NCBI GenBank assembly: GCA_010015805.1
Contig: ML978122.1
Location: 2,390,453 to 2,454,452 of the forward strand
Direction of reading: 5' to 3'
DNA: 64,000 nt
Source of the DNA: Rhizodiscina lignyota
Lineage: Eukaryota; Ascomycota; Dothideomycetes; Aulographales; Rhizodiscinaceae
The translations under genes and the position numbers were made by a program. Below, piece after piece: positions 44,101-55,290 of the stretch. Position 1 is the first letter of the stretch. Every line of letters starts with the position of its first letter. The notes under the pieces are model-generated. The model did no database searches, was not told the DNA's origin, and was given only the letters and a program-made list of their open reading frames with translations.

Positions 44101-45898
44101 AATGCCCATTTCGAGAGCCACTGCTTGGGGACTTCCGTGGTGAAGCTTGAGCTTTTCGAAATTTCAAGAATCTCATTGACGAACTTCGTGCGTCGTTCGG
44201 TCCGCGCCACCAAAGCTCCAAAACCGAATTCTGGGCTTGATGAGATCTCTGCGGAGATGCCCGCATCGTTAGAACGTAGCTGGTTTGCGATATGCAATCT
44301 GGATCCAAAAACTTGATTCAAGATTTTCATATACGCATTCTCCAAAGCTGGTTGTCGCAGTTGGAAATCCTCGTCTTGCGGCTGCGGCCATTCCGCGAGG
44401 CCGATCTGCAAATTCTGAATCGGAGAGTCGGACAGCAAGTTTTGGAATATTCCTCTTAACGCTTGTTGGACGGTGGAAGAGTCGATGTAGCCAAGCTGAT
44501 ATCCCACGATCTGCGGACCGGCATTTCCCGCGGCTTTCAAGGACATGAGCATGTCGAGGAGTAGAGGCCCCCACTTGGTAGTCTTTCGACGTACTTGCTC
44601 CAAGACGGCGACCTTCTTCACGGACCGGGGGAGAATAGCAGTCAGCGCCCCACCCATCCATGGACGATATAGCCTTGCTGAAATCAGGCCGACATTTGCA
44701 TACTGATCGGTTGAACCTGCACGGTCGAGCTCTTTTCCGATCATAGCAGTGTCCACCCCGAAGATGAAAAGTGCAGATTGCGCATTTGGTGGTCCTGTGT
44801 ACGAAAACGCCTTGTACTCGCGGTTAACAACCCTTTTGATCGTTGACCAAATTGTTGTCAGGTATCTGAGGATGTCATCTGAGGTAATTGGACGAGTGAC
44901 TACTGACTCAACCGACGTAACAGAAGAGCCAGATACACCATTCTCGGAGCTGCTGTCCCGGCGTGATGAGCCGACTGAAGAATCCCGTGCACTTCCAGGT
45001 CCCGACGCTGCCTTCTCGGTGGACGGCGTGACTGGCGTCAGCAAACCTGCCTTTTCTCCATTTACGCCATTGGTCAGAGGCGCCTGGCTGGCCGCAACAG
45101 CAACCGAAGCTACTCTGCCGTCATCTGCATATATGCCCTGCTCCTCAGTGGTGGTATTCTGGAATGCCCTTGCTGCATCTAGGTCCAGTACCTGACGCAC
45201 AAAGTCTTTCGGCTCGAAGGCGATTGGATCATCCTTATCCAGCGCCGATGCGTCAAAGAAGTGTATAACTCCCTTACCCGACTTGATGGCTAGCGCATGT
45301 GCCGACAGAGCGAGATCTTGTGCCTCTTGTAGTGTCTCTGACTGGAGGAATGTGAAGCCGCATTGCCGGATAGATGTTATGACAGAGTAGTCGGGGGCGC
45401 CAGCAGGATGTAAAGCGACATGGAGGACCACTGGGTACTGTGCTAGTTTGTAGAGGTGGGGTATGGATCGGATGAGGACATCTGACGACGTGGTGACCGT
45501 GGTGAGCTTGCCAGAACGAATTGGCCGATAGACTGAGAGAAGAGGGTCGGTATTATGGCGGACGGGAATAATCTATAGAATATTAGCATCAATTGGCACA
45601 TAATTGGAGGTGTGGAACTCGGGAGACCGACTTCCGGAGCGCCTTTCGCGACAACGCTGGAGGCTTTGTTTGCTGCCAGAGACTGAAAAGAAGACGAGAA
45701 CTCTGATTCCGATGCAAGGGAGGGTTGAATGGAGATCAGAACATCGCTAGAAAGATAGGCAATTCGCGCAACTATTAAAATATGTTAGACGACCGACTTC
45801 CGGTTCAACTTTTGATGATGCATGGATGGCACAGGCGAATCCGGGGGACATGTGAGGTCAAACTTACCAGCTTCGCCCGCTGAGCGGATGGAGCCCAT
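41145..45898 (-). CDS. MET5: Assimilatory sulfite reductase (NADPH) hemoprotein, beta subunit
   Basis: Three exons, 45898-45868, 45771-45632 and 45572-41145 (introns 96 and 59 bp), give 1,532 residues, close to yeast Met5/Ecm17 (1,442). The start reads MGSIRSAGEAVARIAYLSS. Order: N-terminal pyruvate-oxidoreductase-like region, a Ser-rich linker (about residues 235-290), a further such segment, a flavodoxin-like domain (about 790-935, ILFASDNGNAESLAKRLG, ITSTAGQGEFP), and two nitrite/sulfite reductase halves. The 4Fe-4S/siroheme Cys are in ACVAFPTCG (about 1384) and TGCPNGCARP (about 1432). The enzyme reduces sulfite to sulfide with six electrons for cysteine and methionine synthesis, with the Met10-type flavoprotein as partner. 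Cytosolic. Regulation by sulfur supply is known in the family; I did not find a clear site. Confidence 0.95.
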
Positions 45899-47437
45899 CT
45901 TCAACTTTTGAAAGTGAGAAAGCTCTTCTTATCAGGAAGAGAGACAAACAGAAAGAAAATCATTAAATAGAATTCAATTGAAGAAGCGTAATGCCGCAGC
46001 GGCAACTCGGAGAAGGGAAATGTAGGGAACTAAGTAATTTCTTGCGCTAGCAAAATGGTGTCATCGGAGGCTGAAGCTCCTCATTGGCCGAAGGACAGTG
46101 ATCACTGGTACGCGTCCAATTGGGAAAGCGCGTATCCTTGACGGCTATAACGTTGCATATGTAAGTCAACTGTAATAGACACTCTCCCTGAGGCCAACAG
46201 CCGAGCTTTTAAGAGGGGCATTGTAGGGCGGGCAAGGGACTCGATCCGGTGGCGTTGAAGATATGTGCGGCTTATTCCGCATGGAGGCCTCTGCGATGGA
46301 GCAGTACGTGAGTAGGTACTGGAGTGCTTTTCAAAGAACCTTGCCACTCACGCCTGCGATCAGGGCCTAAGAAAGTCGCCTCCTTAACCGCATATGAGTG
46401 ATCATCTTCACCACCGACAGGGAGCGAACAACACCGGGGATGATATTTAGAAATCACCCTGCGAACATTGAATATATCCTAGGTGTCCATGCCCGTACTT
46501 TTCAACGAGAAGCTAAGTATGAGAGCAACAGTCGCAGCATTGAACTTGTGTATTGAAACCATCTCTTTGTTGTGAAGCGCCGCCCAGTATGGGGACTTCT
46601 ATCTGTACACTCTTAGGCTTCATGGCAAAATCTCATTAAGTTTAACGAGCCTGCTCTTCCGCTCGAACTGTCCCACAATTATGTACTCGGCAACAGCAGG
46701 AGCTAGCACCTCTAGTGCTGGGCTACATCCATCTTCAATCTGTCCAGACGCTAAATACCTTCTTGAAGCTTTGTCATTATCACTTCTCTGTTCCATCAAT
46801 GGTCTTTCTACTGAGTTATGGAAACATTGGGGTTGAATGACGAAAACGAGCAGGAGCATCGACGACTTCAAGTGCTGTCCACGGCCACGAAACTCACCAC
46901 AATCGCTTGATCGTTCTGCCGCTGCGCATCGTACCATCTCTACAATCCGAAGGCAACTAAAGTTTAAAGGAAGGAAGTTGAAGGAGCGTGGCCAATCGGA
47001 AAGTACGCGAATCTGCTTATAGTGGAGATGACAAATTGGCCTCCTCTCATTGGACGAAATCTCCGCGCTAAACCTCTTCGGGCACAAGGGTTGATCTCCT
47101 CCTCCGGAACGACGCATCGCATTCTGTATCGCCAGTTGCGCAGGCCTATCGCCGGTTTATGTACCTAGAGCCCCGATCGAGGTCGAGTCAAGCTTTTGGC
47201 TGTCCCTCCTGCAGCAGCTTACGTCGTCAGCCTATCTTCGAGCTTCAACAGGCGGTGTCGGCTGCGTTACGGCCGTCTGGACACTCGTCTCACCGTGGGC
47301 TGCTGCGCGCCACACCTTTCCCATCAGGCAAACATCGGCTAAATATCTCCCATCTGCCGTCAAACCTCTCGTGTCCGCGCGTCTATCGCTTCTCCATGTT
47401 TCAATAACATCTCTTTCAACGGACACACTCTCAAAGC
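45899..47437. other. Divergent intergenic region between MET5 and the SRE gene
   Basis: About 1.5 kb holding both promoters. Frames of up to 165 codons on the minus strand (46620-47117) have no recognisable domain and are not accepted. Fungal GATA-factor genes often have long leaders, which may account for the right part. Confidence 0.4.
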
Positions 47438-49091
47438 ATGTCGGCTACTCCTTCTGCTGACGACAATCCACGCGCCACCACCGGAAGTGGCCATGCTGGA
47501 CAACCGCCAAGGCAACCATCACGAGAGGATCTCGAGTCGGCAGAGATGCTCCATCTGCTGAACAAGTCGAACGGCGGCCTCCTCTCTCAGCTTGCAACGC
47601 AGCCGCATCAGCAGCAGCACTCGGACACACCGATGGCCGATACGGATAGCGCATCAAATGCGGAAAATCGAAGCGCGCACGACATCACGGAATACCATTC
47701 TCTGGACGATGTCAAACCACAACCCGGCCAAGATGGTCAGGATTCACAGTCGATGGATGGTACGAGTACCGTATTGCCTCAGCGCAGTCATGTGAGCACC
47801 GCTCCAATCACCGGGCAAGTCTGCAGGTTGGTCACCCAATTTCATGAACTTTCATATTTTTGAGAAAACACCAGTTTTTACTCACGAGGATTTTCTAGCA
47901 ACTGTGGAACAACGCGAACCCCGCTGTGGCGACGCTCGCCCATGGGAGAGACTATCTGTAATGCCTGTGGTCTCTACTGGAAAGCTCGAAATCAACAACG
48001 ACCAACTAATCTGAAGCGACAGCCACAAGGTACGAGTAGCCCGACGGCCACTTCTAGCACATCAACTCCTGGCCCGACTGTGAATCAGAGCACATCACCT
48101 ACAGCTCAGAATCCCAACGTGAACCAGCCCCCCGAAGGCACCTGTCCCGGCGGCGGGCGTTGTAATGGTTCTGGAGGTTCTCAAGGATGCAACGGTTGTC
48201 CTGCATACAACAATCGCATGAAAGTTGCGCAGTATGCGGTAGCACAGTTACCTGATCAACCTCAACAGCAACAAGTTAATAGCGCTGCTCCCAGTAGCAC
48301 TTCGACCTTCTCAGTTCAGCAACCAATACCCTCCCCGAATTCCGGTACGCTACAAGCTTGCCAGAACTGTGGAACGACTGTGACTCCACTGTGGAGACGT
48401 GATGACAATGGAAATACCATTTGCAATGCTTGCGGTGAGCGCTCTTTCCATACATAAGTTTTTCCCGAGAAGCTCATTGTTAGGTCTCTACTACAAACTC
48501 CACCACCGCCATCGCCCAACCGCAATGAAGAAGCAGGAGATTAAACGTCGGAAGCGCGTCATGCCCGCCACACCAGGCCAACAGCAACTCCAAATCCAGC
48601 CTCGCAGCGGCGGAGAGTCATCCGTCTCGCCAGATCCTATGATGGCCAATGCCGACAGCCCCACTCAGCAGCTTCACACAGAGAACCAACACCACGATAG
48701 GGCAACATCCTCTGGTGCAGAGGAAGCGGGGCGGCGACTTCGTACCATCGCTATCGACTACACAGACTACAATCCCGGTGCCGATAGTAACCAACACACT
48801 GATCATCATCCTGAACCCATAGCTCGAAAACGCTCACATTCAGCTACAGGACCAGAGCAAGGTCCACCAGCGTCCCGAGTCCAGCGCGCCAGCCCGTCGA
48901 TCGCCTCATTATTGTCAGATAGGCCCGGTACCGACGACTCGCATATCGATCCGAGCTTGTCTGCTGGAGACAACAAGATGGAGAAGCAGAGGATAAAGGC
49001 GCAGAAGGAACTTGAGGCAGAGATGATGCGGAAGAAGCTAGCGGAGTTGGAGAGTGAGATTGCTGAGATGGGTGAAGATGGAGCGGGCTAA
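47438..49091 (+). CDS. sreA: SRE-type GATA transcription factor, repressor of iron uptake
   Basis: Three exons, 47438-47826, 47899-48434 and 48484-49091 (introns 72 and 49 bp), give 510 residues. Two GATA zinc fingers of type C-x2-C-x17-C-x2-C lie at residues 129-153 ([13 protein letters not shown]) and 284-308 ([13 protein letters not shown]). Between them is the Cys-rich segment [12 protein letters not shown]…[11 protein letters not shown] (about residues 212-235), the hallmark of the SRE/Urbs1/SreA family; its four Cys bind iron and switch repression. A basic tail after finger 2 ([11 protein letters not shown]) is a likely nuclear signal, and a coiled coil ([20 protein letters not shown]) ends the protein. 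The factor represses siderophore synthesis and iron import when iron is sufficient, binding ATCWGATAA-type sites. Intron positions inside or beside the fingers fit the family. Confidence 0.95.
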
Positions 49092-49571
49092 AGGGATATG
49101 CTCTGTTTTCTGACGTTGCATCCCCCAAAGCTATCAGAATGTTGCTCCTTAACGCCTGCACGGGAGTGATAGCCTCCTGCGGGGCTTGTTTGCTCCCTTA
49201 GCTATGAATGGCTTTGAGCTGAGCTCTTTGGCCTTGCACGACCTGGGCTTAGCGATGGTGTCGGGGAACGGTTATAGGTAAAAGTCAGGCGTTCGTCGAA
49301 CTCAACGATACGAATCCTTGAGTTCACATGTTCTACTCAATCGATATGGATCACATTTAACGAAGCTGTATCTTCTCAACGCATACTGGTTGAAGAATTT
49401 TGCATTTAGTTTTCAGATCAGCTCTCACACGTGGAAGAGCAAACTTGATACTCCCTAATGTACCCCTTCGATACAGTATGCGGAAAATAGAAGCCTCTAG
49501 TCCGATCCAAAGGTTTCGCTCCTAATTCTTCATAAGTAACGCCGTCGCTATGCATGCAAATCAGGGTATTC
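49092..49571. other. Convergent intergenic spacer
   Basis: 3' ends of the SRE-type and GCN3 genes face each other here. No gene is seen. Confidence 0.4.
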
Positions 49572-50645
49572 TCAGAACCAAATCTTAATCAGCTCCTCGC
49601 TCACTGCGCTTGGAGTGAGCACGCCACTCTCTGTGATGATACCGGATATCAGATTTGGAGGCTGTTCAATATTAGCTTCGTCTCGTGGCCCCTTCTTCAA
49701 GACAATAATCGCACTCACCGTAAAGTCAACTGCAGTAGCGGACTCTTCCAGCTTCTCGCCCTTTGGCTCCGCAACATCATCCTCGCTCGTCTTGAAATCC
49801 ACAACTTTCTGCTCGATGCCCAAGTCATACTGCCCGAGCGGGTACATCCTCACAAATTTGTGACTCTCCGCAACCACATAAAACGGACGTCCCATACTCT
49901 TCGCTAGCATTCCCATCTGATACGTGCCCAACCTTGAAATGATCCCGCCATTCTCCACCACTCCTTCTGCACCCACGATCACCATGTCCACCATACCCAT
50001 CGAATACCCCACCGCCGCTTCCGAGACAGTGGCCACAGCGACACCCTTCTCCCTTAGCGCCCTCACAGTCTCCATGCCCTCGTTCGCCCCCGGCGAACTG
50101 GGCGCATGTACCACATAAACCACCCGAAATCTCGCATTCCCACTCGGCGACGCGTCCGCCGCGCTCCTCAGCAACGCGCCCACAACCCTACTCCCGCCAT
50201 TCGTCAGCACCGTACACCCATCCCGCACAAAGTGCCGTCCAAAGCTCGCAATCTTCTCCCTGCTCTCCTTCGCGCGCTGCACGAACAGCCGGCCGTTGCT
50301 CAGCAGGTGCGTGCGCACGGCCTGGAAGTCGGTGTCGGAGCCGCCGGTGTTGCGCAGCGAGGAGACGAGGTAGCGGGTGAAGAGGTCGGTGCCCGCGGAG
50401 AGGGAGATGGGGTTGGAGATGGCGGATTTGAGGGCGTTGGTTGCGGTTGTGAGGAGCGCGAGCGTTTCCGAGATGGTGGTTGCGTGGGAGTGGGCGAGGG
50501 TTTCGACGAGCGCTTCGATGGCGGCGACGGGCATGGTTAGCTCTGGGTCGCTGGCGAGGAGGGACTTGTAGGTTGATACGACGTTGAAGTCGGAGGAACC
50601 ATTGGTGGTGGAGGGGGGACCCTCTGTTGTCGCAGAGGGCGCCAT
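49572..50645 (-). CDS. GCN3: Translation initiation factor eIF2B, alpha subunit
   Basis: A single-exon gene for 357 residues. The first ATG is at 50645 (MAPSATTEGPP); the frame opens further up only with TTG. An N-terminal helical part is followed by the Rossmann-like eIF2B domain with TRYLVSSL, DGCTVLTNGGSRVV, YVVHAPSSPGANEGMETVRALR, VAVATVSEAAVGYSM, DMVIVGAEGVVENGGIISRLGTYQ and PFYVVAESHKF, all typical of the alpha/beta/delta regulatory subunits; length and the NGG…GTY set fit alpha. It senses phosphorylated eIF2 and tunes guanine-nucleotide exchange in general amino acid control. Cytosolic. Divergent from the NECAP-like gene. Confidence 0.93.
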   Translation of the reverse strand: MAPSATTEGPPSTTNGSSDFNVVSTYKSLLASDPELTMPVAAIEALVETLAHSHATTISETLALLTTATNALKSAISNPISLSAGTDLFTRYLVSSLRNTGGSDTDFQAVRTHLLSNGRLFVQRAKESREKIASFGRHFVRDGCTVLTNGGSRVVGALLRSAADASPSGNARFRVVYVVHAPSSPGANEGMETVRALREKGVAVATVSEAAVGYSMGMVDMVIVGAEGVVENGGIISRLGTYQMGMLAKSMGRPFYVVAESHKFVRMYPLGQYDLGIEQKVVDFKTSEDDVAEPKGEKLEESATAVDFTVSAIIVLKKGPRDEANIEQPPNLISGIITESGVLTPSAVSEELIKIWF

Positions 50646-51115
50646 TGTGATGCTGCTCTGTTGAGATGTGGTGGGGGAATGGGTTGGAAGGAAAGGTGAG
50701 GTTGGTTTTCGAGTCAAAAATTGAAGATGTAAATTTAACTATGACTCAGGTTAGCAAGGCCCGCACTTATCATGTCAGGAATGTTTTGATGTACTCCGAC
50801 TGAGTGTAGGGAAGGTAAACTGCTCATGCTAAGTTACTCCTTAAAGAGAGTCCCAGTCCGAGTCTTCTAGGGAGTCTCGGACATGTTAAAGAGATGTAGA
50901 CCATGGTTGTTGTCGGCAGAATTGAAGAGGTGGTTAACTTGGTACTTTCATTGGCAGCTTTCTACGGAAGACGTCATTGGTGGGCGAGCACGTTGGCTCG
51001 ACATTGCAGTCACCCCATGCTCTCGTGGAATCTCCGACCTCGACCTCGACCTCGATGTCAGCTCCTTCATACTACATTCCCTCAACATTCCTTCAACCCT
51101 AACATCGATTCAGCC
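50646..51115. promoter_or_regulatory. Shared upstream region of GCN3 and the NECAP-like gene
   Basis: 470 bp between two divergent start codons, so both promoters must lie here or overlap. Near 51032-51058 there is a short CGACCT hexamer array. No TATA box is evident. Coordinate regulation is only a possibility. Confidence 0.5.
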
Positions 51116-51967
51116 ATGGCGAGTTTAGTGGACCCCATCACGGGCGCCAAACTACCCGCCGATGCCATCCAGAGAGTAAGTTTATAGCTCGCCTCACACC
51201 ATTCGACAGCTTACCCAACACAGATCCTCTTCGTAGCTCCGAAAGTCTTCGTCTACGCCATCCCTCCAATTACCTCCACCAAAGGCTTCAACGCCGCATC
51301 CTGGACCGCCGACCCAAAGAGCCAAATCTTCACAGCGCGCATCCGCATCCTCGAGACTGCAATCCCTAACCCCGCCGCTCCCTCTGGCGAAAACATATCC
51401 ATTCACGTCTTGCTCGAGTCTCCTGCCGATGGCGCGTTGTTTGCAGGATGCCCGTACACGCATCAAACGAGTATCGAGCAGGCCCTCGACAGCTCGCGCT
51501 TCTTCGCCGTGCGCGTCGTCGGTGATGGTGGGATGAAAGCGACCTTGGGCATCGGCTTCGAAGAGCGCAGCGACGCGTTCGATTTCAGCGTGTCGCTGCA
51601 GGACGCGCGACGCTCCTTGGGTCTGGAGAATCCGGGCGGTGCTGCGCCAGGACAGAGACCGGGGAAGGCGACGCCCGCGAAGGCTGCGGAGGCGGAGAAG
51701 AAAGACTTCAGTCTGAAGGAGGGCGAGACTATCACGGTTAATCTTGGTGGGAGGGGAAGGAGACATGCCGCAGCGCCGAAGGTGCAGACGGATGAGCAGG
51801 CGCTGTTTTCGATAAAGCCGCCTCCGCCGCCGAGTGGTGCTCCTAGCGGTGCGATGCCTTTCTTGCCGCCTCCGCCTAGCGCGAAGCAGGTCAAGGCGAA
51901 ACAGGCAGCACAGCCGTCAGCGCAGGACTTGGGATTCGATGATGGGGAGTTTGGTGAGTTCCAATGA
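51116..51967 (+). CDS. NECAP-like adaptin-ear-binding clathrin-coat protein
   Basis: Two exons, 51116-51175 and 51224-51967 (48-bp intron, GTAAGT donor), give 267 residues; the junction reads DAIQR|ILFVAPKVFVYAI. The PH-like NECAP domain covers residues about 20-180 (YAIPPITSTKGFNAASW, IFTARIRILE, FFAVRVVGDGGMKATLGIGFEERSDAFDF). A linker with FSLKEGETITVNL, a Pro-rich stretch (PPPPPSGAPSG) and a C-terminal acidic DDGEFGEFQ follow; the WxxF-like acidic end is in keeping with adaptor binding. These proteins assist AP-2-dependent endocytosis. Cytosolic. Start chosen as the only ATG before the domain. Confidence 0.9.
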
Positions 51968-52432
51968 GAGCATAAGGAGGAATAGGCCCATAAGTGGACG
52001 CAAGGCGCAACGGTGCCCCATTGAAGGGTCGTTTGAAACGATTTGCAGGGAATTTTAATGCCAGAGATACCCATAATTCTTACACTCCACCTTAGAACCT
52101 AGCATTGGAGGTAACAGAAAGAAATTTACAACAAGTACGAACGGCTGCATACAGAGTGAATATGCTCTGAATTAATACAAACTATGAACAGGGAATCGGT
52201 ACGACCTGAATAAGCAGTCTGCAAAGCATATCACACCAAGGTCTAGGAGATGCTCTCGTGTGTCTTGAAGAATAAGATTGATGCGTCTTGAAAGCGCATT
52301 GACGAATTTGCGCACCATGATCAAACACGCTCCGAGGGACATCTGGACAAGCTCTCCGAGATGCTCTTATGAACGTGGAAGTGTGAGACTTGTCGCGAAC
52401 TATCACGGCTCCTTTTGCCCTCGACTATTTTG
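51968..52432. other. Convergent intergenic spacer
   Basis: 3' flanks of the NECAP-like and GILT-like genes. No gene is seen. Confidence 0.4.
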
Positions 52433-53449
52433 TCATCTTTGAGCTGAAGCAGAGCCGTCGTATGCCTCGTTCACATCACGTATCAGGTCTTCAGGGGAAG
52501 AGCCTGCGTCACAATCTTTCCACTCGCCGCCGTCGCGGATGCAGCGGACTTTGTTGTTCAGTCGAACCTAGCGGTCGGTGTGAGTCTCAGATCTTCAAGC
52601 ATCAAGGTAAGAAGGTACACACCGTGCAACTCTTCGTCGCTCCAACGTCGTCACTTCTGTTGAAGCTACTCCGCAACATGCCCAGCGCGAATGCGCCATC
52701 ATCTTTGCTCATGCAACTGTTGAGCTTCCCGAAGTCGATGCTGTGCTCAAGCGCGCACTCGTCGACGAAGTCTTCTTGCGGGATTTTCTCTACGACTCGT
52801 CAGTGAGTCCATTCTGATACTGGTGGAAGTAAGACGAACCGTAGTCTTTGCTCAGACACATCGCAAATCCAAGATATATCTTCGGGTCTGGATATAGATG
52901 CGCGGCACACAGCTCAACAATGTTTCCCAAGCACTCCGTTTCGCCGTGCATACACTCAACGCCGTCGTCATCGGTGGACCTGCTTGCGTGCTTAGTAACT
53001 GTATTCAGCTACGCAGATTTCGACAATGTCTCGATATTCAGGTCTAGACAAAAGAATGATATGAGGAATAGAAGAAATACAAACATACTTCCCAATAAAC
53101 GACATCGTAAAGTCCACCTTCGGTGAAACCTCCTGCATCGTCGGCAATATCAGATCGCGCAAGCAGTCCCGCGCGTCTGGGCATTTGGACCTGGTCAGCC
53201 ATCATTAGCCTCATATACGAAACATTATATTTGTAAACATTACATGATGTGAATCTCGAGCGGAACTTTCTCTTTCTCTCCAGCCGGAGTTTGTCTCAAG
53301 AGCTGAGATGGTTTCATGAACCACAGCAGCGCCCCCAAAACCAGCAGGATGAATGCGGATAGCCGCAGACGCCGTTTGACGGAGGACTGCATTCGATCGG
53401 GCTCGGAGAGCTCGGAATAGGAGGGCGGGAGGGAGATTCCTTTCGCCAT
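52433..53449 (-). CDS. GILT-family thiol reductase, membrane-anchored
   Basis: Five exons, 53449-53244, 53190-53089, 52979-52840, 52789-52623 and 52567-52433 (introns 53, 109, 50 and 55 bp), give 249 residues in a continuous frame. The N-terminus is cytosolic and has one membrane helix (LSAFILLVLGALLWFM, residues about 31-46). The luminal part starts VPLEIHIMSKCPDARDC, the redox-type Cys pair (residues 72 and 78) used in fungal members where animal GILT has CxxC. The family signature C-x-HG-x2-EC-x2-N-x4-C is present as CMHGETECLGNIVELC from residue 112. Later Cys are conserved in type (FAMCLSKDY, FVDECALEH, SCTVRLNNKVRC). Animal GILT reduces disulfides in lysosomes; the fungal role is not established, probably in the vacuole or secretory route. 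The third exon has two possible acceptors three bases apart. Confidence 0.88.
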
Positions 53450-54132
53450 GGTGAAGATGCTTTACCGATTGGGGCTGATGGAAGCTAGAAGATAGGTAGT
53501 AGGTAGTGGAGGGATTGCGCCATCACTCTGATGCCAAGACCTGTTTATTAATATCTTAAGATTTTGTGTAGGTCTCACTAGGGTTAAAGAACCATTTCTT
53601 CTGTTCGAACTGCTTCACAATTACGGAATCGAAGGTGGTGAGAGCTACATCAACTCAAACTTCAACATTGACCTATTTTATCCGGCGTTCAACCCAGAGG
53701 GTCTCCTGCTGATTCAGTTTTGCCATGTCAGGAGATGCAAAAGCTCTATTCCACACGTTCATAGAATAGAAGACGTAGAGCAATTCCAGCATGCTATATC
53801 ATACTTGCATACTTTTAGCTGGGTAAGAAACATCAACGCCGGGCTAAATTGATCCCATCATACATTTGATTTCGGAGGAGACGCCATTTCAGCTTCCATG
53901 CCTCGGGCTACATAGCCCTTCATCGTCTCTATGAATCAAGAACAGAATTACAGCTATGATATACAAGATGAAATAGAATCGTCAGCCCCTCAGAGACCTG
54001 AGGGGTTTCCAATTTGACCGTCCAACGGCGGATGTTGAAGTCTCGGGTCAAAGCCACGAGCAGGTGGTATATCGTAGAGGTCGAGAAGAGGTGGTTAAAG
54101 ATGGTCTCGGGCCTCTACGCTTGATTCTGTTC
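53450..54132. other. Intergenic region, no gene seen
   Basis: Upstream of the GILT-like gene and 3' of the TVP15-like gene. No supported frame or element. Confidence 0.4.
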
Positions 54133-54882
54133 CTATATCTGCTCCGCTCCCCAGCTTGCATCGGCATCCCTGCAATCACTTGTTAGCATGCGGCTGCAAG
54201 TCGAGAGATGAATATTCTTGCCTCATGTTGGCCGGGGGTTCGATTGACGGGATGAATTCCAGCACAATGTACGCAACTCCGATTATACCAACGATAGCTC
54301 CAGCGGCCTGAGTCCACCAGTTGTTGCCAAGGATAATCGAGCCGATGAAGACGTAAACTGCGCACTGTTAGCAGCCCACTCTCGCAATATCAAGCTTGTT
54401 TATGCGTACAGATGCCACGACCGATGAAGGAGAACATGAACGAGGCATATTTCGCGACCTGAGGAGGGATCTGGAATTCTGTTGCTCGCGTGAGCGTTTC
54501 GACATCGAAAGGGCTGGTATATTAGTTCCTACCGAGCAGAGCAGTCGCTAGAGCAATATACATCAGTCTTTGGTCACAAAGATGCGCTTATGCAGACTTA
54601 CCAAGGCCGAAGAGGATCACGTAGACCCCGACAATAACTGTATGGCTAGATACCCAGTCGCGTGAGCCTCCGCACGGCGCCGATTTCTCATTCCCACTAC
54701 AGGGCTCTTACAATTGTATCGGAAAGAACTGCGCGATGCCTCCGAGTATCATGAAGATGCCTACACCAAGGTTCGCGAAGCGACTGTGTAGAAGAATTCT
54801 TGTCAGCCTAGCTCCAGGCAGCTCCTTTCAGGCAAGCTTAAATCGCGCATGCGGTAACGTACAAAGCGTCTGAGAAGTCCAT
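54133..54882 (-). CDS. TVP15: TVP15-like / COPI-associated Golgi membrane protein
   Basis: Seven exons: 54882-54863, 54783-54712, 54645-54602, 54547-54533, 54478-54410, 54357-54222 and 54169-54133, giving 130 residues. Exon 4 is only 15 bp, and the last intron is of GC-AG type (GCAAGA donor). Joined, it reads MDFSDAFRFANLGVGIFM, ILGGIAQFFPIQF, IVGVYVILFGLATALLEFQ, PPQVAKYASFMFSFIGRG, IVGIIGVAYIVLEFIPSIE and PPANMRDADASWGAEQI: four membrane helices and a conserved PSIEPPANMR end, the pattern of fungal TVP15/COPI-associated proteins. They live in late Golgi vesicles; the molecular role is not clear. No single long frame marks this gene, so it is easy to miss. The third-exon acceptor was chosen to keep frame. 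Confidence 0.85.
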
Positions 54883-55290
54883 GGTGCCGTATTGAGGAGG
54901 ATCGCTGTGTCAATTGAGAGGTCTGAGGGAGGCTTAATGATTGAGAACAAGTCGTACTGGGAGAGTTTGGAGAGCTTTGAAAGACGGGCCGGCCTGAAGG
55001 GAGGCTGGTCAAAGCTTGCAGCTGTGCTGGGCGATGCGGACAGGGGGGAAGAGATGACGTTCGCAACCGCGAGACGCGTCTCCCTCACGTCGTCGCCTTG
55101 CGCTTCTTACGATCTTGGGACCACAACGTTCGTTCATCAAGATTGAGTGGGAGAAGCTGCAGGCCCTCTTGCTGCTGCCTATATTACCTTCCGAAGTCTC
55201 TGATGCAACTGGCCCGGATTGCCGCTGAAATGCTTCAAGGCTGTCTAATGCTATGAGGTGCCGTGTGCTTGTCTCTCGAAATATTAACTT
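54883..55290. other. Intergenic region, no gene seen
   Basis: Promoter of the TVP15-like gene and 3' flank of the D-amino acid oxidase gene. Confidence 0.4.
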
